NCBI RefSeq assembly: GCF_900117395.1
Contig: NZ_FPEG01000001.1
Coordinates: 518,192 to 582,191, forward strand
DNA: 64,000 bases
Direction: 5' to 3'
Origin: Agrococcus sp. Marseille-P2731
GTDB taxonomy: Bacteria; Actinomycetota; Actinomycetes; Actinomycetales; Microbacteriaceae
Shown here: positions 51,007-61,060 of the stretch, piece by piece
Layout: the number at the start of each line of letters is the position of its first letter
Position numbering within the stretch: the first letter of the stretch is position 1
The notes under the pieces: model-generated
What the model saw: the letters and a program-made list of their open reading frames with translations, nothing else
Told to the model about the DNA's origin: nothing
Database searches by the model: none
Translations under genes and position numbers: made by a program

Positions 51007-51032
51007 GGCGGCGGCCCTCTCGGGCCGCCGCC
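51007..51032 (+). terminator. 11-bp hairpin between metQ and metN (possible attenuator)
   Basis: GGCGGCGGCCC (51007-51017) pairs with GGGCCGCCGCC (51022-51032) across a TCTC loop. It begins 16 bases after metQ, and no T-run follows. It may stop part of the transcripts or protect the metQ message, so that more binding protein than ATPase is made. Confidence 0.6.
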
Positions 51033-51107
51033 GCGACGCCCGCGCCGACGCCCGTCCCGGGCGGCGGACCGCACACCAGCAGCACAACCCCCGACCCAGG
51101 AGCCCCC

Positions 51108-52136
51108 ATGGCGCACATCGTGATCGACCGTGTCTCGAAGCGGTTCCCGCCCTCCAAGCGGGGCGCCGACGAGATCGTCGCCGTCGACGACGTCTCGCTC
51201 GCGATCGAGCAGGGCGAGGTCTTCGGCATCATCGGCTACTCGGGGGCCGGCAAGTCGACGCTCGTGCGGCTGATCAACCAGCTCGAGCCGGTCACGGCCG
51301 GCACGATCACCGTCGGCGACGTCGACATCAGCGCGCTGCGGGGCAAGGCGCTGCGCGAGCAGCAGACCGGCATCGGCATGATCTTCCAGCGGTTCAACCT
51401 GCTGACCTCGCGCACCGTCGCAGGCAACGTGGCCTACCCGCTCGAGGTGACCGGCGTCGCGAAGGCCGAGCGCCGGCGGCGCGTCGAGGAGCTGCTCGAC
51501 TTCGTCGGCCTCGGCGGTCGCGCCGACGCCTACCCGGAGCAGCTCTCCGGCGGGCAGCAGCAGCGCGTCGGCATCGCCCGCGCGCTCGCCGCGAATCCGC
51601 AGATCCTGCTTGCGGACGAAGCCACCTCCGCCCTCGACCCCGAGACGACGGCCGAGGTGCTCGACCTGCTCGCGCGCGTCAACCGCGAGCTCGGCGTCAC
51701 CATCGTCGTGATCACCCACGAGATGGAGGTGATCACGCGCATCGCCGACCGCGTCGCCGTCATGGAGGCGGGACGCGTCGTCGAGGTCGGACCCACCTAC
51801 GACGTCTTCACGAACCCGCAGACCGCGGTCGCTCGGCGCTTCGTGCAGACGGTCGTGCGGGCGCTGCCCGAGGGCGACGAGCTCGCCCTCCTGCGCGCGC
51901 AGCACGAGGGCCGCTTCTTCACGATCTCGTTCACGGACGAGGGTGCTTCGGAGGCGCGCGTCTTCGCGGCGCTCGCGAGCGCGGGTGTCGACTTCAACCT
52001 CGTGCACGGCGGCGTCGACGACATCCGCGGCCGGGTCTACGGCCTGCTGACGATCGCGGTGCGCGGCGACGAGGCCGCGGTCGAGCGGGCCCTGGCCGGC
52101 ATCGGTGCTGGCGTGAGCGTGGAGGAGCAGCGATGA
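51108..52136 (+). CDS. metN: methionine ABC transporter ATPase
   Basis: The 342-residue protein has an ABC ATPase domain (GYSGAGKSTLVRL Walker A, QLSGGQQQRVGIARAL signature, ILLADEATSALDPET Walker B, ITHEMEV switch). A C-terminal NIL domain (FFTISFTDEGASEARVF, DFNLVHGGVDDIRG) binds methionine and shuts the importer down when the cell is full. A CAGGAGC ribosome binding site is present. Its stop overlaps the metI start (ATGA). Confidence 0.95.
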   Translation: MAHIVIDRVSKRFPPSKRGADEIVAVDDVSLAIEQGEVFGIIGYSGAGKSTLVRLINQLEPVTAGTITVGDVDISALRGKALREQQTGIGMIFQRFNLLTSRTVAGNVAYPLEVTGVAKAERRRRVEELLDFVGLGGRADAYPEQLSGGQQQRVGIARALAANPQILLADEATSALDPETTAEVLDLLARVNRELGVTIVVITHEMEVITRIADRVAVMEAGRVVEVGPTYDVFTNPQTAVARRFVQTVVRALPEGDELALLRAQHEGRFFTISFTDEGASEARVFAALASAGVDFNLVHGGVDDIRGRVYGLLTIAVRGDEAAVERALAGIGAGVSVEEQR

Positions 52137-52792
52137 GCGACATCGTGGGAGTGGTGCCCGACCTGCTCGAGCAGACCGGGATCATGCTGTGGATGGTGGC
52201 GGTCTCGCTCGTGCTCGGCGGCATCGGCGGCCTGATCATCGGCACCGGGCTCTACGTCACCAGGCGCGGCGGGATCCTGCAGCAGGGCGCGGTCTGGTGG
52301 GTGCTCAACATCCTCGTCAACACGTTCCGGCCCATCCCGTTCATCATCCTGCTCGCGGCGCTGCAGCCGGTGGGGCGGCTCGTCGTGGGCAAGGGCATCG
52401 GCACGGAGTACGCGGTGTTCGCCATCGCCGTGGCGGCGACCTTCGGCATCGCGCGCATCGTCGAGCAGAACCTCGTGGCGCTGCCGGCGGGCGTGATCGA
52501 AGCGGCCAGGGCCACGGGCGCGAGCCCGTGGCGCATCATCCGCACGGTCATCATCCCCGAGTCGCTGGGACCGCTGGTGCTGGGCTTCACCTTCGCGGTC
52601 ATCGCGATCGTCGACATGTCGGCCGTCGCGGGCCTCGTCGGCGGCGAGGGCCTCGGCAACTGGGCCGTGACCTACGGCTACCGGCAGTTCGACGAGGTGG
52701 TCACGTGGTCGGCGCTCGTCGTCGTCGTGATCGTCGTGCAGCTGATCCAGGCGCTCGGCAACTGGCTGGCGCGCCGCATCATGCGACGCTGA
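52133..52792 (+). CDS. metI: methionine ABC transporter permease
   Basis: The 219-residue permease has five hydrophobic helices and the coupling motif EAARATGASPWRIIRTVIIPESLGPLVLG that docks to MetN. NTFRPIPFIILL and DMSAVAGLVGGEGLGNWAVTYGYRQF are typical of MetI. Its ATG overlaps the metN stop by four bases. It is the last gene of the importer operon. Confidence 0.95.
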   Translation: MSDIVGVVPDLLEQTGIMLWMVAVSLVLGGIGGLIIGTGLYVTRRGGILQQGAVWWVLNILVNTFRPIPFIILLAALQPVGRLVVGKGIGTEYAVFAIAVAATFGIARIVEQNLVALPAGVIEAARATGASPWRIIRTVIIPESLGPLVLGFTFAVIAIVDMSAVAGLVGGEGLGNWAVTYGYRQFDEVVTWSALVVVVIVVQLIQALGNWLARRIMRR

Positions 52793-52837
52793 CGCTGGCG
52801 CCGCGGCGATGGCCGACCGGCCGCTAGGCTCGCCGAC

Positions 52838-53668
52838 GTGCTCGACGACGCCACCCTGCTCGCCATGGCGGGCGACCTCAGCCGCATCGACGGCGTGGTG
52901 GGCGTCGTGCTCGGCGGCTCCCGCGCGCGCGGCGCGGCAGCGCCTGACTCCGACGTCGACCTCGGGGTGTACCTGCACGGCACCGTCGACGAGGCGGCGA
53001 TCGCGGCGCTCGCCGAGGCGTGGTCGGATGCGTCGGCCCCGGCTGCGCGCTGGACCGCATCGGGCGCGTGGGGACCATGGGTCGACGGCGGGGCCTGGCT
53101 CGTCGTCGACGGCACGGCGGTCGACTGGATCCGTCGCGACCTGGCGCGTGTCGAGGAGCAGTGGGAGCGTGCGCAGCGCGGCGAGCTCGCGGTCCACGCG
53201 CAGCCGGGCCACCCCCATGGGTTCCTCGACGTCGCCTACTGCGGCGAGCTGGCGCTCGGCCGCATGCTCGCCGACCCGAGCGGCGCGCTCGAGGCGCTGC
53301 GATCGCAGCTGCAGCAGATGCCCGCCTCGCTCGGCGATGCCCTCGCCGGCCGCACGTGGGAGGCGAGGCTGACGCTCGACGCGGCTGCGAAGGCGGCACC
53401 ACGGGGCGACGCTGCGTACGTGGCGCTCTGCATCTCGCACGCCGCGCTCATCGCCGCGCACGCGATCCACGGCCGCGATGGAGCATGGTCCACGAACGAG
53501 AAGGGGCTCGTCGCCGCGGCGGCGCGGCTGCCGAGCGCCCCGGCCGGGTTCGATGCGGCTGTGGCCGGCGCGCTCGCGCTCGGGGACGCATCCGCTGCCG
53601 CGCTCGTCGCCGCAGTCGGCCGTGCGCGGCGAGCGATCGAAGCGGTCGAGGCGGCGCTGAGGCCCTGA
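52838..53668 (+). CDS. nucleotidyltransferase-domain protein (MNT-like)
   Basis: The 276-residue protein has the polymerase-beta-type nucleotidyltransferase core VVLGGSRARGAAAPDSDVDLGVYL, with Gly27-Ser28 and the catalytic pair Asp39/Asp41. The third Asp is likely in VDWIRRDL. The C-terminal half is helical and may bind the acceptor. Such proteins transfer nucleotides to antibiotics, proteins or tRNA. There is no HEPN partner gene next to it, so a toxin-antitoxin role is not supported. GTG 52838 has TAGGCT (52825-52830) seven bases upstream. Confidence 0.85.
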   Translation: MLDDATLLAMAGDLSRIDGVVGVVLGGSRARGAAAPDSDVDLGVYLHGTVDEAAIAALAEAWSDASAPAARWTASGAWGPWVDGGAWLVVDGTAVDWIRRDLARVEEQWERAQRGELAVHAQPGHPHGFLDVAYCGELALGRMLADPSGALEALRSQLQQMPASLGDALAGRTWEARLTLDAAAKAAPRGDAAYVALCISHAALIAAHAIHGRDGAWSTNEKGLVAAAARLPSAPAGFDAAVAGALALGDASAAALVAAVGRARRAIEAVEAALRP

Positions 53669-53700
53669 GCCGCGTGGAGACGCGATGCACAGGCTGTTCT

Positions 53701-53734
53701 GGGCTGAGACTAAGATCGCTCATTGGGTCAGCCC
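53701..53734 (+). promoter_or_regulatory. cstA promoter spanned by an inverted repeat
   Basis: TAAGAT (53711-53716) is a likely -10. Perfect arms GGGCTGA (53701-53707) and TCAGCCC (53728-53734) flank it with a 20-base gap. A protein bound to both arms would cover the -10 and start point. The transcript leader is about 43 bases. Confidence 0.45.
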
Positions 53735-53766
53735 GACCGCCGTGACACCCGCAGATAGGACCCCCG

Positions 53767-56000
<2,234 letters not shown>

Positions 56001-56001
<1 letters not shown>

Positions 56002-56234
56002 TGACGGGCATGCAGGCGGGCGAGGAGCGCCCGGTCGCGGCCGGCGCGCTCCTGGCGCGTGGCTGGCGCGCGATCGTGTGGTGGGCGAAGGGCGTCACCG
56101 GCGAGTCGAAGTACGCGGCATACCTCGCGCACGAGCGCCGCGCGCACCCCGACCGCCCGCCCATGTCGGAGCGCGAGTTCTGGCGCGACGAGTATGCGCG
56201 CCAGGACGCGAACCCGGAGGGGCGCTGCTGCTGA
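56001..56234 (+). CDS. YbdD/YjiX-family small partner of CstA
   Basis: The 77-residue protein matches the small proteins encoded directly after cstA-type genes. The conserved core is YAAYLAHERRAHPDRPPMSEREFWRDEYARQ. Its ATG shares one base with the cstA stop, so translation is coupled. In enteric bacteria this partner is needed for pyruvate uptake by the transporter. It ends with two Cys. A strong terminator follows. Confidence 0.9.
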
Positions 56235-56251
56235 GCCAGTGACGCTCGACA

Positions 56252-56279
56252 GAGCCCGGCCTCTGCGGAGGCCGGGCTC
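56252..56279 (+). terminator. perfect 12-bp hairpin after the cstA operon
   Basis: GAGCCCGGCCTC (56252-56263) pairs with GAGGCCGGGCTC (56268-56279) around a TGCG loop, 17 bases after the stop codon and just before the upstream site of the MetE-like gene. Confidence 0.8.
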
Positions 56280-56295
56280 CGTCGTGCGCGCCGTC

Positions 56296-56343
56296 GTCAC
56301 GGTGCGTCACAGTCGAGCGGATGCGGCCACGGCGGCGCAGGAT
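56296..56343 (+). promoter_or_regulatory. upstream site and -10 of the MetE-like gene
   Basis: GTCACGGTGCGTCACA (56296-56311) matches 14 of 16 bases with the minus strand upstream of metQ (49948-49963). CAGGAT (56338-56343) lies six bases before the ATG, so the start is probably leaderless, which would place the 16-base site at about -54 to -39. Confidence 0.5.
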
Positions 56344-56349
56344 GGGCGC

Positions 56350-57447
56350 ATGAGCGCAGCAGCAGCCACGGACACCGTCCTGACCCGCACCGTCCCCAGC
56401 CACCTGGTCGGGAGCGTCAACCAGCCCGACGCCGAGTCGGTGCTCCGCCTCGTGGCCGAGCGCCTCGGCGGTGCCGCCCACGTCGGCGCCGGCGGCGCGG
56501 TGCCGCGCATCCCCGACGGCGAGGTCGGTGAGCGCTTCTACTGGATCCAGTTCCAGACCCTGCGCTTCGACGCGACGCCCGGCCTCGAGCGCGTCGGCGA
56601 AGCCGGCTTCCGCATCCGCGACCGCTTCGACGTGCGGCAGTTCCGCGTCACGGGCGACGTCGAGCTGCCCGACCTCGGGTACGCGAGCGCGGCGATCGAC
56701 TCCTTCGAGCGGTTCGCAGCACTGCAGGACGAGGGCGTCATCGCACCCGAGACGCGCTTCCAGGTCTCGCTGCCGACGCCCGTCGCGATCGTGGGCGCGT
56801 TCCTCGAGCCCGGCAGCCGGTCCGCCTTCGAGCCCGTCTACCGCGACGCGCTCCGAGCAGAGCTCGAGCGCATCCTCGCGGCCGTGCCGCACGAGCGGCT
56901 GGCGATCCAGTTCGACGCGGCGGTCGAGTTCGCGATCCTCGAGCGCGACCGCGGGCCGGCCGTCGCGCTCGAGCCGTGGTGGCGTGGCGACGCGCTGGAG
57001 GGCATCGTGGAGCGGCTCACCGAGGCGGGCGCCTGGGTGCCGGAGGGCGTCGAGCTGGGTTACCACCTCTGCTACGGCGACGTCGAAGAGGCTCACTTCG
57101 TGCAGCCGCAGGACGCGCGGCACCTCGCTGCCGTGGCGAAGGGCGTGCTCGCGACCGCGCGGCACCGGGTCGACTTCCTCCACCTCCCGGTCCCGATCGA
57201 GCGCGACGATGCCGAGTACTTCGCCCCGCTCGCGGCCGTCGCCTGGGGCGGCACGCAGGTCTTCCTCGGCCTCGTGCACCACGAGGACGGTGTGAGCGGC
57301 GCGCTGCGCCGGGCGGCGGCCGCGCGCACCGCGGTGCCGGCGTTCGGCATCGCGACCGAGTGCGGCTTCGGCCGCGGGCCCGCGGAGCGCACAGCGCCGC
57401 TGCTCGACCTGCACCGCGAGATCGCCGCAGCACTCAGCGTCGCCTGA
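56350..57447 (+). CDS. orphan MetE-like (cobalamin-independent methionine synthase C-terminal domain-like) protein
   Basis: The 365-residue protein resembles the catalytic half of MetE, without its N-terminal half. It starts with VGSVNQPDAESVLRLVAERLG and RIPDGEVGERFYWIQFQ. Candidate zinc ligands are His239 and Cys241 in GYHLCYGDVEEAH (compare the HxC of MetE) and Cys338 in ATECGFGRGP. So it may move a methyl group to a thiol such as homocysteine; the methyl donor is unknown, since MetE's folate-binding features are not obvious. The gene stands alone behind a terminator and shares an upstream 16-base motif with metQ. The UROD/MetE-like fold is well supported; the reaction is inference. Confidence 0.7.
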   Translation: MSAAAATDTVLTRTVPSHLVGSVNQPDAESVLRLVAERLGGAAHVGAGGAVPRIPDGEVGERFYWIQFQTLRFDATPGLERVGEAGFRIRDRFDVRQFRVTGDVELPDLGYASAAIDSFERFAALQDEGVIAPETRFQVSLPTPVAIVGAFLEPGSRSAFEPVYRDALRAELERILAAVPHERLAIQFDAAVEFAILERDRGPAVALEPWWRGDALEGIVERLTEAGAWVPEGVELGYHLCYGDVEEAHFVQPQDARHLAAVAKGVLATARHRVDFLHLPVPIERDDAEYFAPLAAVAWGGTQVFLGLVHHEDGVSGALRRAAAARTAVPAFGIATECGFGRGPAERTAPLLDLHREIAAALSVA

Positions 57448-57493
57448 CGCCCAACACCTGGCGCTCCGTGGGCTGACGGGGCAGGATCGATGC

Positions 57494-57829
57494 ATGGATG
57501 ACGACGACCGCAAGCGGGTCCGCGACGAGTTCCACGATGCCGTCACGATGACGCCGGCGACGCTCGAGGAGTGGCTGGAGACCGACGAGTCGCGCGAGGT
57601 CGGTCAGAAGGCCGACGACGGCGGCGAATCGACCGGGCACGCGTCCGGGCGACGCATCGTGCGGATCCTCCGCAAGAAGCAGGCGGAGCTCAACGACGAC
57701 GACTACGCCCACATGCGGAAGGTCGTCGGCTACGTCGCCCGGCACAGTGAGCAGCGGCCGGACGGCGACGTCACCGACACCCGCTGGCGCTCCTCGCTCA
57801 TGAACTGGGGCCACGACCCGAAGCAGTGA
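57494..57829 (+). CDS. DUF3140-family protein
   Basis: The 111-residue protein has the family pattern MTPATLEEWLETDESREVGQ, then SGRRIVRILRKKQAELNDDDYAHMRKVVGYVARH, and ends DTRWRSSLMNWGHDPKQ. It is highly charged with no membrane segment. The ATG at 57494 has CAGGAT (57482-57487) six bases upstream. No function is known for the family; its basic helical centre might bind nucleic acid. Confidence 0.85.
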   Translation: MDDDDRKRVRDEFHDAVTMTPATLEEWLETDESREVGQKADDGGESTGHASGRRIVRILRKKQAELNDDDYAHMRKVVGYVARHSEQRPDGDVTDTRWRSSLMNWGHDPKQ

Positions 57830-57853
57830 GGTTCCGGGCGCGCCCCCGCACCC

Positions 57854-57873
57854 GGCGGGCCGCCCGGCCCGCC
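57854..57873. terminator. bidirectional hairpin between DUF3140 and TPR genes
   Basis: GGCGGGCC (57854-57861) pairs with GGCCCGCC (57866-57873) across a GCCC loop, between two convergent genes. Confidence 0.6.
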
Positions 57874-57880
57874 GCCCCGC

Positions 57881-58381
57881 TCAGTCCGTCGGCTCGGTCA
57901 GCGCAGCGGCATACGCCTGCACCGAGCGGTTGTACCGCGGCAGCGTCGGCTCGATCGCCTCGACGGCGACGCGCAGCGCCTCGTCGTGCCGACCGGCCGA
58001 GTGCAGCGCGAGCGCGAGGAACACGCGCGGCGCGGCTCCCGTGCTCGGATGCGCCGGCGCGGCCTCGAGCACCGCGATCGCGTCGTCGAGGCGGCCGGTG
58101 TTGCGCAGCGTCGAGCCGTACTGCACGGCCAGCTGCGCGTGCTGCTCGGGCGGGAGCCCGAGGTGCAGCGCGCGCTCGTACTCGCGCTCCGCCTCGTGCT
58201 CCTGTCCCTGCGAGTCGAGCATGCCCGCCAGCTCGAACGCGGCCCTCCCGTCCGAGCCAGGGTAGGCCGCCGCGAGCGAGCGCATCGCCGCGATCGCGTC
58301 GTCGGCGGGCATCCGCTCGACGCGCTCCCAGAGCTCGTCCACCGCCGCGCTCCACGCCGCGGTCTCCCACTCCTGGCTCAT
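57881..58381 (-). CDS. tetratricopeptide-repeat protein
   Basis: The 166-residue protein is built of about three to four TPR-like helix pairs, for example AAFELAGMLDSQGQEHEAEREYERALHLGL and AVQYGSTLRNTGRLDDAIAVLEAA, then VFLALALHSAGRHDEALRVAVEAI. It has no signal peptide, so it should act in the cytoplasm as a protein-binding scaffold. The start ATG at 58379-58381 has a weak GGGACAGG upstream. It is 46 bases downstream of the prolyl oligopeptidase gene on the same strand and may be in its transcript. Confidence 0.82.
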   Translation of the reverse strand: MSQEWETAAWSAAVDELWERVERMPADDAIAAMRSLAAAYPGSDGRAAFELAGMLDSQGQEHEAEREYERALHLGLPPEQHAQLAVQYGSTLRNTGRLDDAIAVLEAAPAHPSTGAAPRVFLALALHSAGRHDEALRVAVEAIEPTLPRYNRSVQAYAAALTEPTD

Positions 58382-58427
58382 GCCTGTCCCCGTCCCGCAG
58401 CAGGTGCGGGCGCACAGCGGCTCCGGC

Positions 58428-60491
58428 TCACAGCGCGAGCCCCGTGTGGTGCGCGGCGAACGCCAGCTGGTCGGCGAACTCGAGCGCCGCGGCGTCCTTC
58501 GGCTTGCCCATGCCGTGCCCCGCCCGCGTGTCGACGCTCAGCAGCACCGGCGCATCCGTCGTCGTAGCCCTGCCGGCCTGCGCCCGCTGGAGCTCGGCTG
58601 CGAACTTGAAGGAGTGCGCCGGCACCACGCGGTCGTCGTGGTCGCCCGTCGTGATGAGCGTCGGCGGGTAGTCGACGTCGTCCCGCACGGCGTGCAGCGG
58701 CGAGTAGGCGCGCAGGGCGCGGTGGGCCTCGGCGTCGTCGGGATCGCCGTAGTCGCTCGCCCACGCCCAGCCGATCGTGAAGCGGTGGAAGCGCAGCATG
58801 TCGAGCACGCCGACGCCGGGCAGCACCGCGGCCCAGAGCTCCGGCCGCTGCGTCAGCGCGGCGCCCGCGAGCAGCCCGCCGTTGGAGCGTCCGTGCAGCG
58901 CGAGCTGCGCAGGCGTCGTCACGCCGGTGGCGATCAGGTGCTCGGCGATCGCGAACAGGTCGTCGAAGACCTGCTGCTTGCGCTCCTTGGTGCCGCCCTT
59001 GTGCCACTCGGAGCCGAACTCGCCGCCGCCGCGCAGGTTGGGCACCACGAGCACGCCGCCCGCGCCGACCCACGCCGCGAGCACGGCGCGGAAGCCCGGG
59101 TTCATCGGGATGTTGAAGCCGCCGTACCCCCAGATGAGGGTCGGCCGATGCGTCTCGCCCGCATCGCCCTCCGGTCGCACGAGGAAGGCGGGCACGATCT
59201 CTCCGTCGCTCGATGCGGTGCGGATGCGCTGGGTCGTGGCGGCGGGGGCGGCCGGCCCGGGCGTCGCGAGCGTGCGGTGCGAGACGAGGCTGGCGCCATC
59301 CGTCTCGATCACGTGCCGCGTGCCGCGGTCGACGAAGCTCTGGGTGCTGACGAGCACGGTGCTCGAGGCGCTCGTCGCGTCGGAGCCGGTGATCGAGATG
59401 CCGTCGCCGAGCGGCACGACATCGCCGAGCAGGCCGTCGAAGGTCGCGAGCTGCATGCGGTGGCTCGCGTCGTGCGAGTACTCCAGCACGATGCCGGATG
59501 CGGTGAGCGAGGCGTCCAGCAGCACGTCCTCCGGGTGCTCGGGCACGAGCGTCGACTCGGCGCCCGTCTCGGGGTCGAGCACCGCGAGCCGGTAGCGCGC
59601 GGCGCCCGCGTCAGTGACGGCGTAGAGCCGGCCCTCCCGCACGCCGATGGCGCTCCACTCGTGCTCGTGGCCCTCGACGAGCTGCGTGAGCGCGTCGTCA
59701 CCGTGGCGGCCGACGGCCAGGTCGTTGCCGCTCGACGAGCCGGTGTCGGTGGAGAGCACGAACCAGGTGTCGTCGCGGGGCCAGTGGCGCGCGAACATGC
59801 GCGGCTCCTCCGGGTTCGCCCAAAGGGTCGTGTCCTGGGCGACGTCCGTGCCGACGCGGTGCGCCAGCAGGCGGCCTGCGCCCATCTCGTCGGTGAGGGC
59901 GTCGCCCGTCGGCGCCTCGTACGCCCAGTAGGAGAACGAGGCGTCGTCGAACCAGACGGCGCTGTTCCACTTCGTCCACGGGATCTCGTCGGCGAGGTCG
60001 TCACCGGTGGCGACGTCGCGGATGCGGATGGTGCGCCAGTCGGAGCCGCCGTCGGCCGCGCCGTAGGCGAGCAGGCGCCCGTCGGGGGAGACGCTCGCCA
60101 TCGTGACCGCGACCGTGCCGTCGGCAGAGAGCGCGTTGGGGTCGAGCAGCACCCGGGGCTGCTCGGCACCGGTGCCCTCGAGGCCATCGACCGAGTCGGC
60201 CACCACGAGCACCGGCTGGTTCTGGCCGTCGCTGTGCCACGCGAAGACACGGCCGCCGCGCATCCACGGGCAGCCGCGAGTCGGTGCCTCGAGCAGCGCC
60301 GTCAGCCGGTCGCGGAAGGCTGCGCGCGCCGGCAGGGCGGCGAGCACCGGCTCGGCGAACGCGTTCTGAGCCTCGATGAAGGCGCGGGTCTCGGCCGAGT
60401 CGCCGTCCTCGAGCCAGCGATACGGATCGGCGATCGCCTCCCCGTGCACCAGCTCGACCGTCTTGTCTCTCCGCACCTCGGGATACCGCAT
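58428..60491 (-). CDS. prolyl oligopeptidase family serine peptidase (S9A)
   Basis: The 687-residue protein has a seven-bladed beta-propeller between an N-terminal segment (VELVHGEAIADPYRWLEDGDSAETRAFIEAQN) and the C-terminal alpha/beta-hydrolase domain. The catalytic Ser (about residue 535) is in HGRSNGGLLAG, Asp in TTGDHDDRVVP, and His (about 625) in PAHSFKFA. There is no signal peptide, so it should cleave proline-containing peptides in the cytoplasm. The ATG at 60489-60491 has TAGGGT six bases upstream on the minus strand. Confidence 0.94.
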   Translation of the reverse strand: MRYPEVRRDKTVELVHGEAIADPYRWLEDGDSAETRAFIEAQNAFAEPVLAALPARAAFRDRLTALLEAPTRGCPWMRGGRVFAWHSDGQNQPVLVVADSVDGLEGTGAEQPRVLLDPNALSADGTVAVTMASVSPDGRLLAYGAADGGSDWRTIRIRDVATGDDLADEIPWTKWNSAVWFDDASFSYWAYEAPTGDALTDEMGAGRLLAHRVGTDVAQDTTLWANPEEPRMFARHWPRDDTWFVLSTDTGSSSGNDLAVGRHGDDALTQLVEGHEHEWSAIGVREGRLYAVTDAGAARYRLAVLDPETGAESTLVPEHPEDVLLDASLTASGIVLEYSHDASHRMQLATFDGLLGDVVPLGDGISITGSDATSASSTVLVSTQSFVDRGTRHVIETDGASLVSHRTLATPGPAAPAATTQRIRTASSDGEIVPAFLVRPEGDAGETHRPTLIWGYGGFNIPMNPGFRAVLAAWVGAGGVLVVPNLRGGGEFGSEWHKGGTKERKQQVFDDLFAIAEHLIATGVTTPAQLALHGRSNGGLLAGAALTQRPELWAAVLPGVGVLDMLRFHRFTIGWAWASDYGDPDDAEAHRALRAYSPLHAVRDDVDYPPTLITTGDHDDRVVPAHSFKFAAELQRAQAGRATTTDAPVLLSVDTRAGHGMGKPKDAAALEFADQLAFAAHHTGLAL

Positions 60492-60535
60492 CCGACCACC
60501 CTAGGCCGGGAGGCTGGAGGATGGGCCCGGGGCGG

Positions 60536-61060
60536 TCAGCGGATCGGGGCAGCGGAGTCGAGTGCCGGCCGCAGGATGCCGCGCAGCCTCGTGCGCGCCC
60601 GCGAGAGGTGGGTGCGCGCCGTGGACGCGCGCATGCCGAGATGCGCGGCGGCCTGCTCGATGGAGAAGCCGTCCCAGTGCACGAGCGAGACGAGCTCGCG
60701 CTGACGCTCCGGCAGGGTGCGCACCGCCAGCTGCACCTCGTCGCGCAGCGCCTGCAGGTCGTCACCCGGATGCGCTGCCGCGGCGGTGCGGATGCTGTCC
60801 CGCAGTCGCGTCGTCACCGCATCCGTCCTCGTGGCACGCCGGAAGTGGCCGCGCAGCAGGTTGCGCGCGATGCCGAACGCCCACATGCGTGCCTGCTCGG
60901 GGTCGGCGGGGATCCGCTCCGGGTGCTCGGCGAGGGTCGCGAAGACATCGCCGAGGAGGTCGGCGGCATCCTCGGGCTCACGCGTGCGGCGTGCGAGATA
61001 GCCGAGCAGATCGCCCGCCGCCGTCTCGACGAGCGTCTCGAGCTGCGAGGCTGCGGTCAT
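60536..61060 (-). CDS. ECF-type RNA polymerase sigma factor
   Basis: The 174-residue protein has sigma region 2 (AGDLLGYLARRTREPEDAADLLGDVF, then ARMWAFGIARNLLRGHFRR) and region 4 (LPERQRELVSLVHWDGFSIEQAAAHLGMRASTARTHLSRARTRLRGIL). It lacks regions 1 and 3, as ECF sigma factors do. Its ATG overlaps the stop of the upstream membrane-protein gene by four bases. The upstream protein is the likely anti-sigma factor or signal partner, but the order (partner first, sigma second) is the reverse of most ECF operons. Confidence 0.9.
   Translation of the reverse strand: MTAASQLETLVETAAGDLLGYLARRTREPEDAADLLGDVFATLAEHPERIPADPEQARMWAFGIARNLLRGHFRRATRTDAVTTRLRDSIRTAAAAHPGDDLQALRDEVQLAVRTLPERQRELVSLVHWDGFSIEQAAAHLGMRASTARTHLSRARTRLRGILRPALDSAAPIR

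Noticed and set aside
52838..53668. Nucleotidyltransferase as antitoxin of a HEPN/MNT toxin-antitoxin pair
   Set aside because: No HEPN gene lies next to it; flanking genes are the methionine importer and cstA. The protein is also longer than minimal MNT antitoxins.
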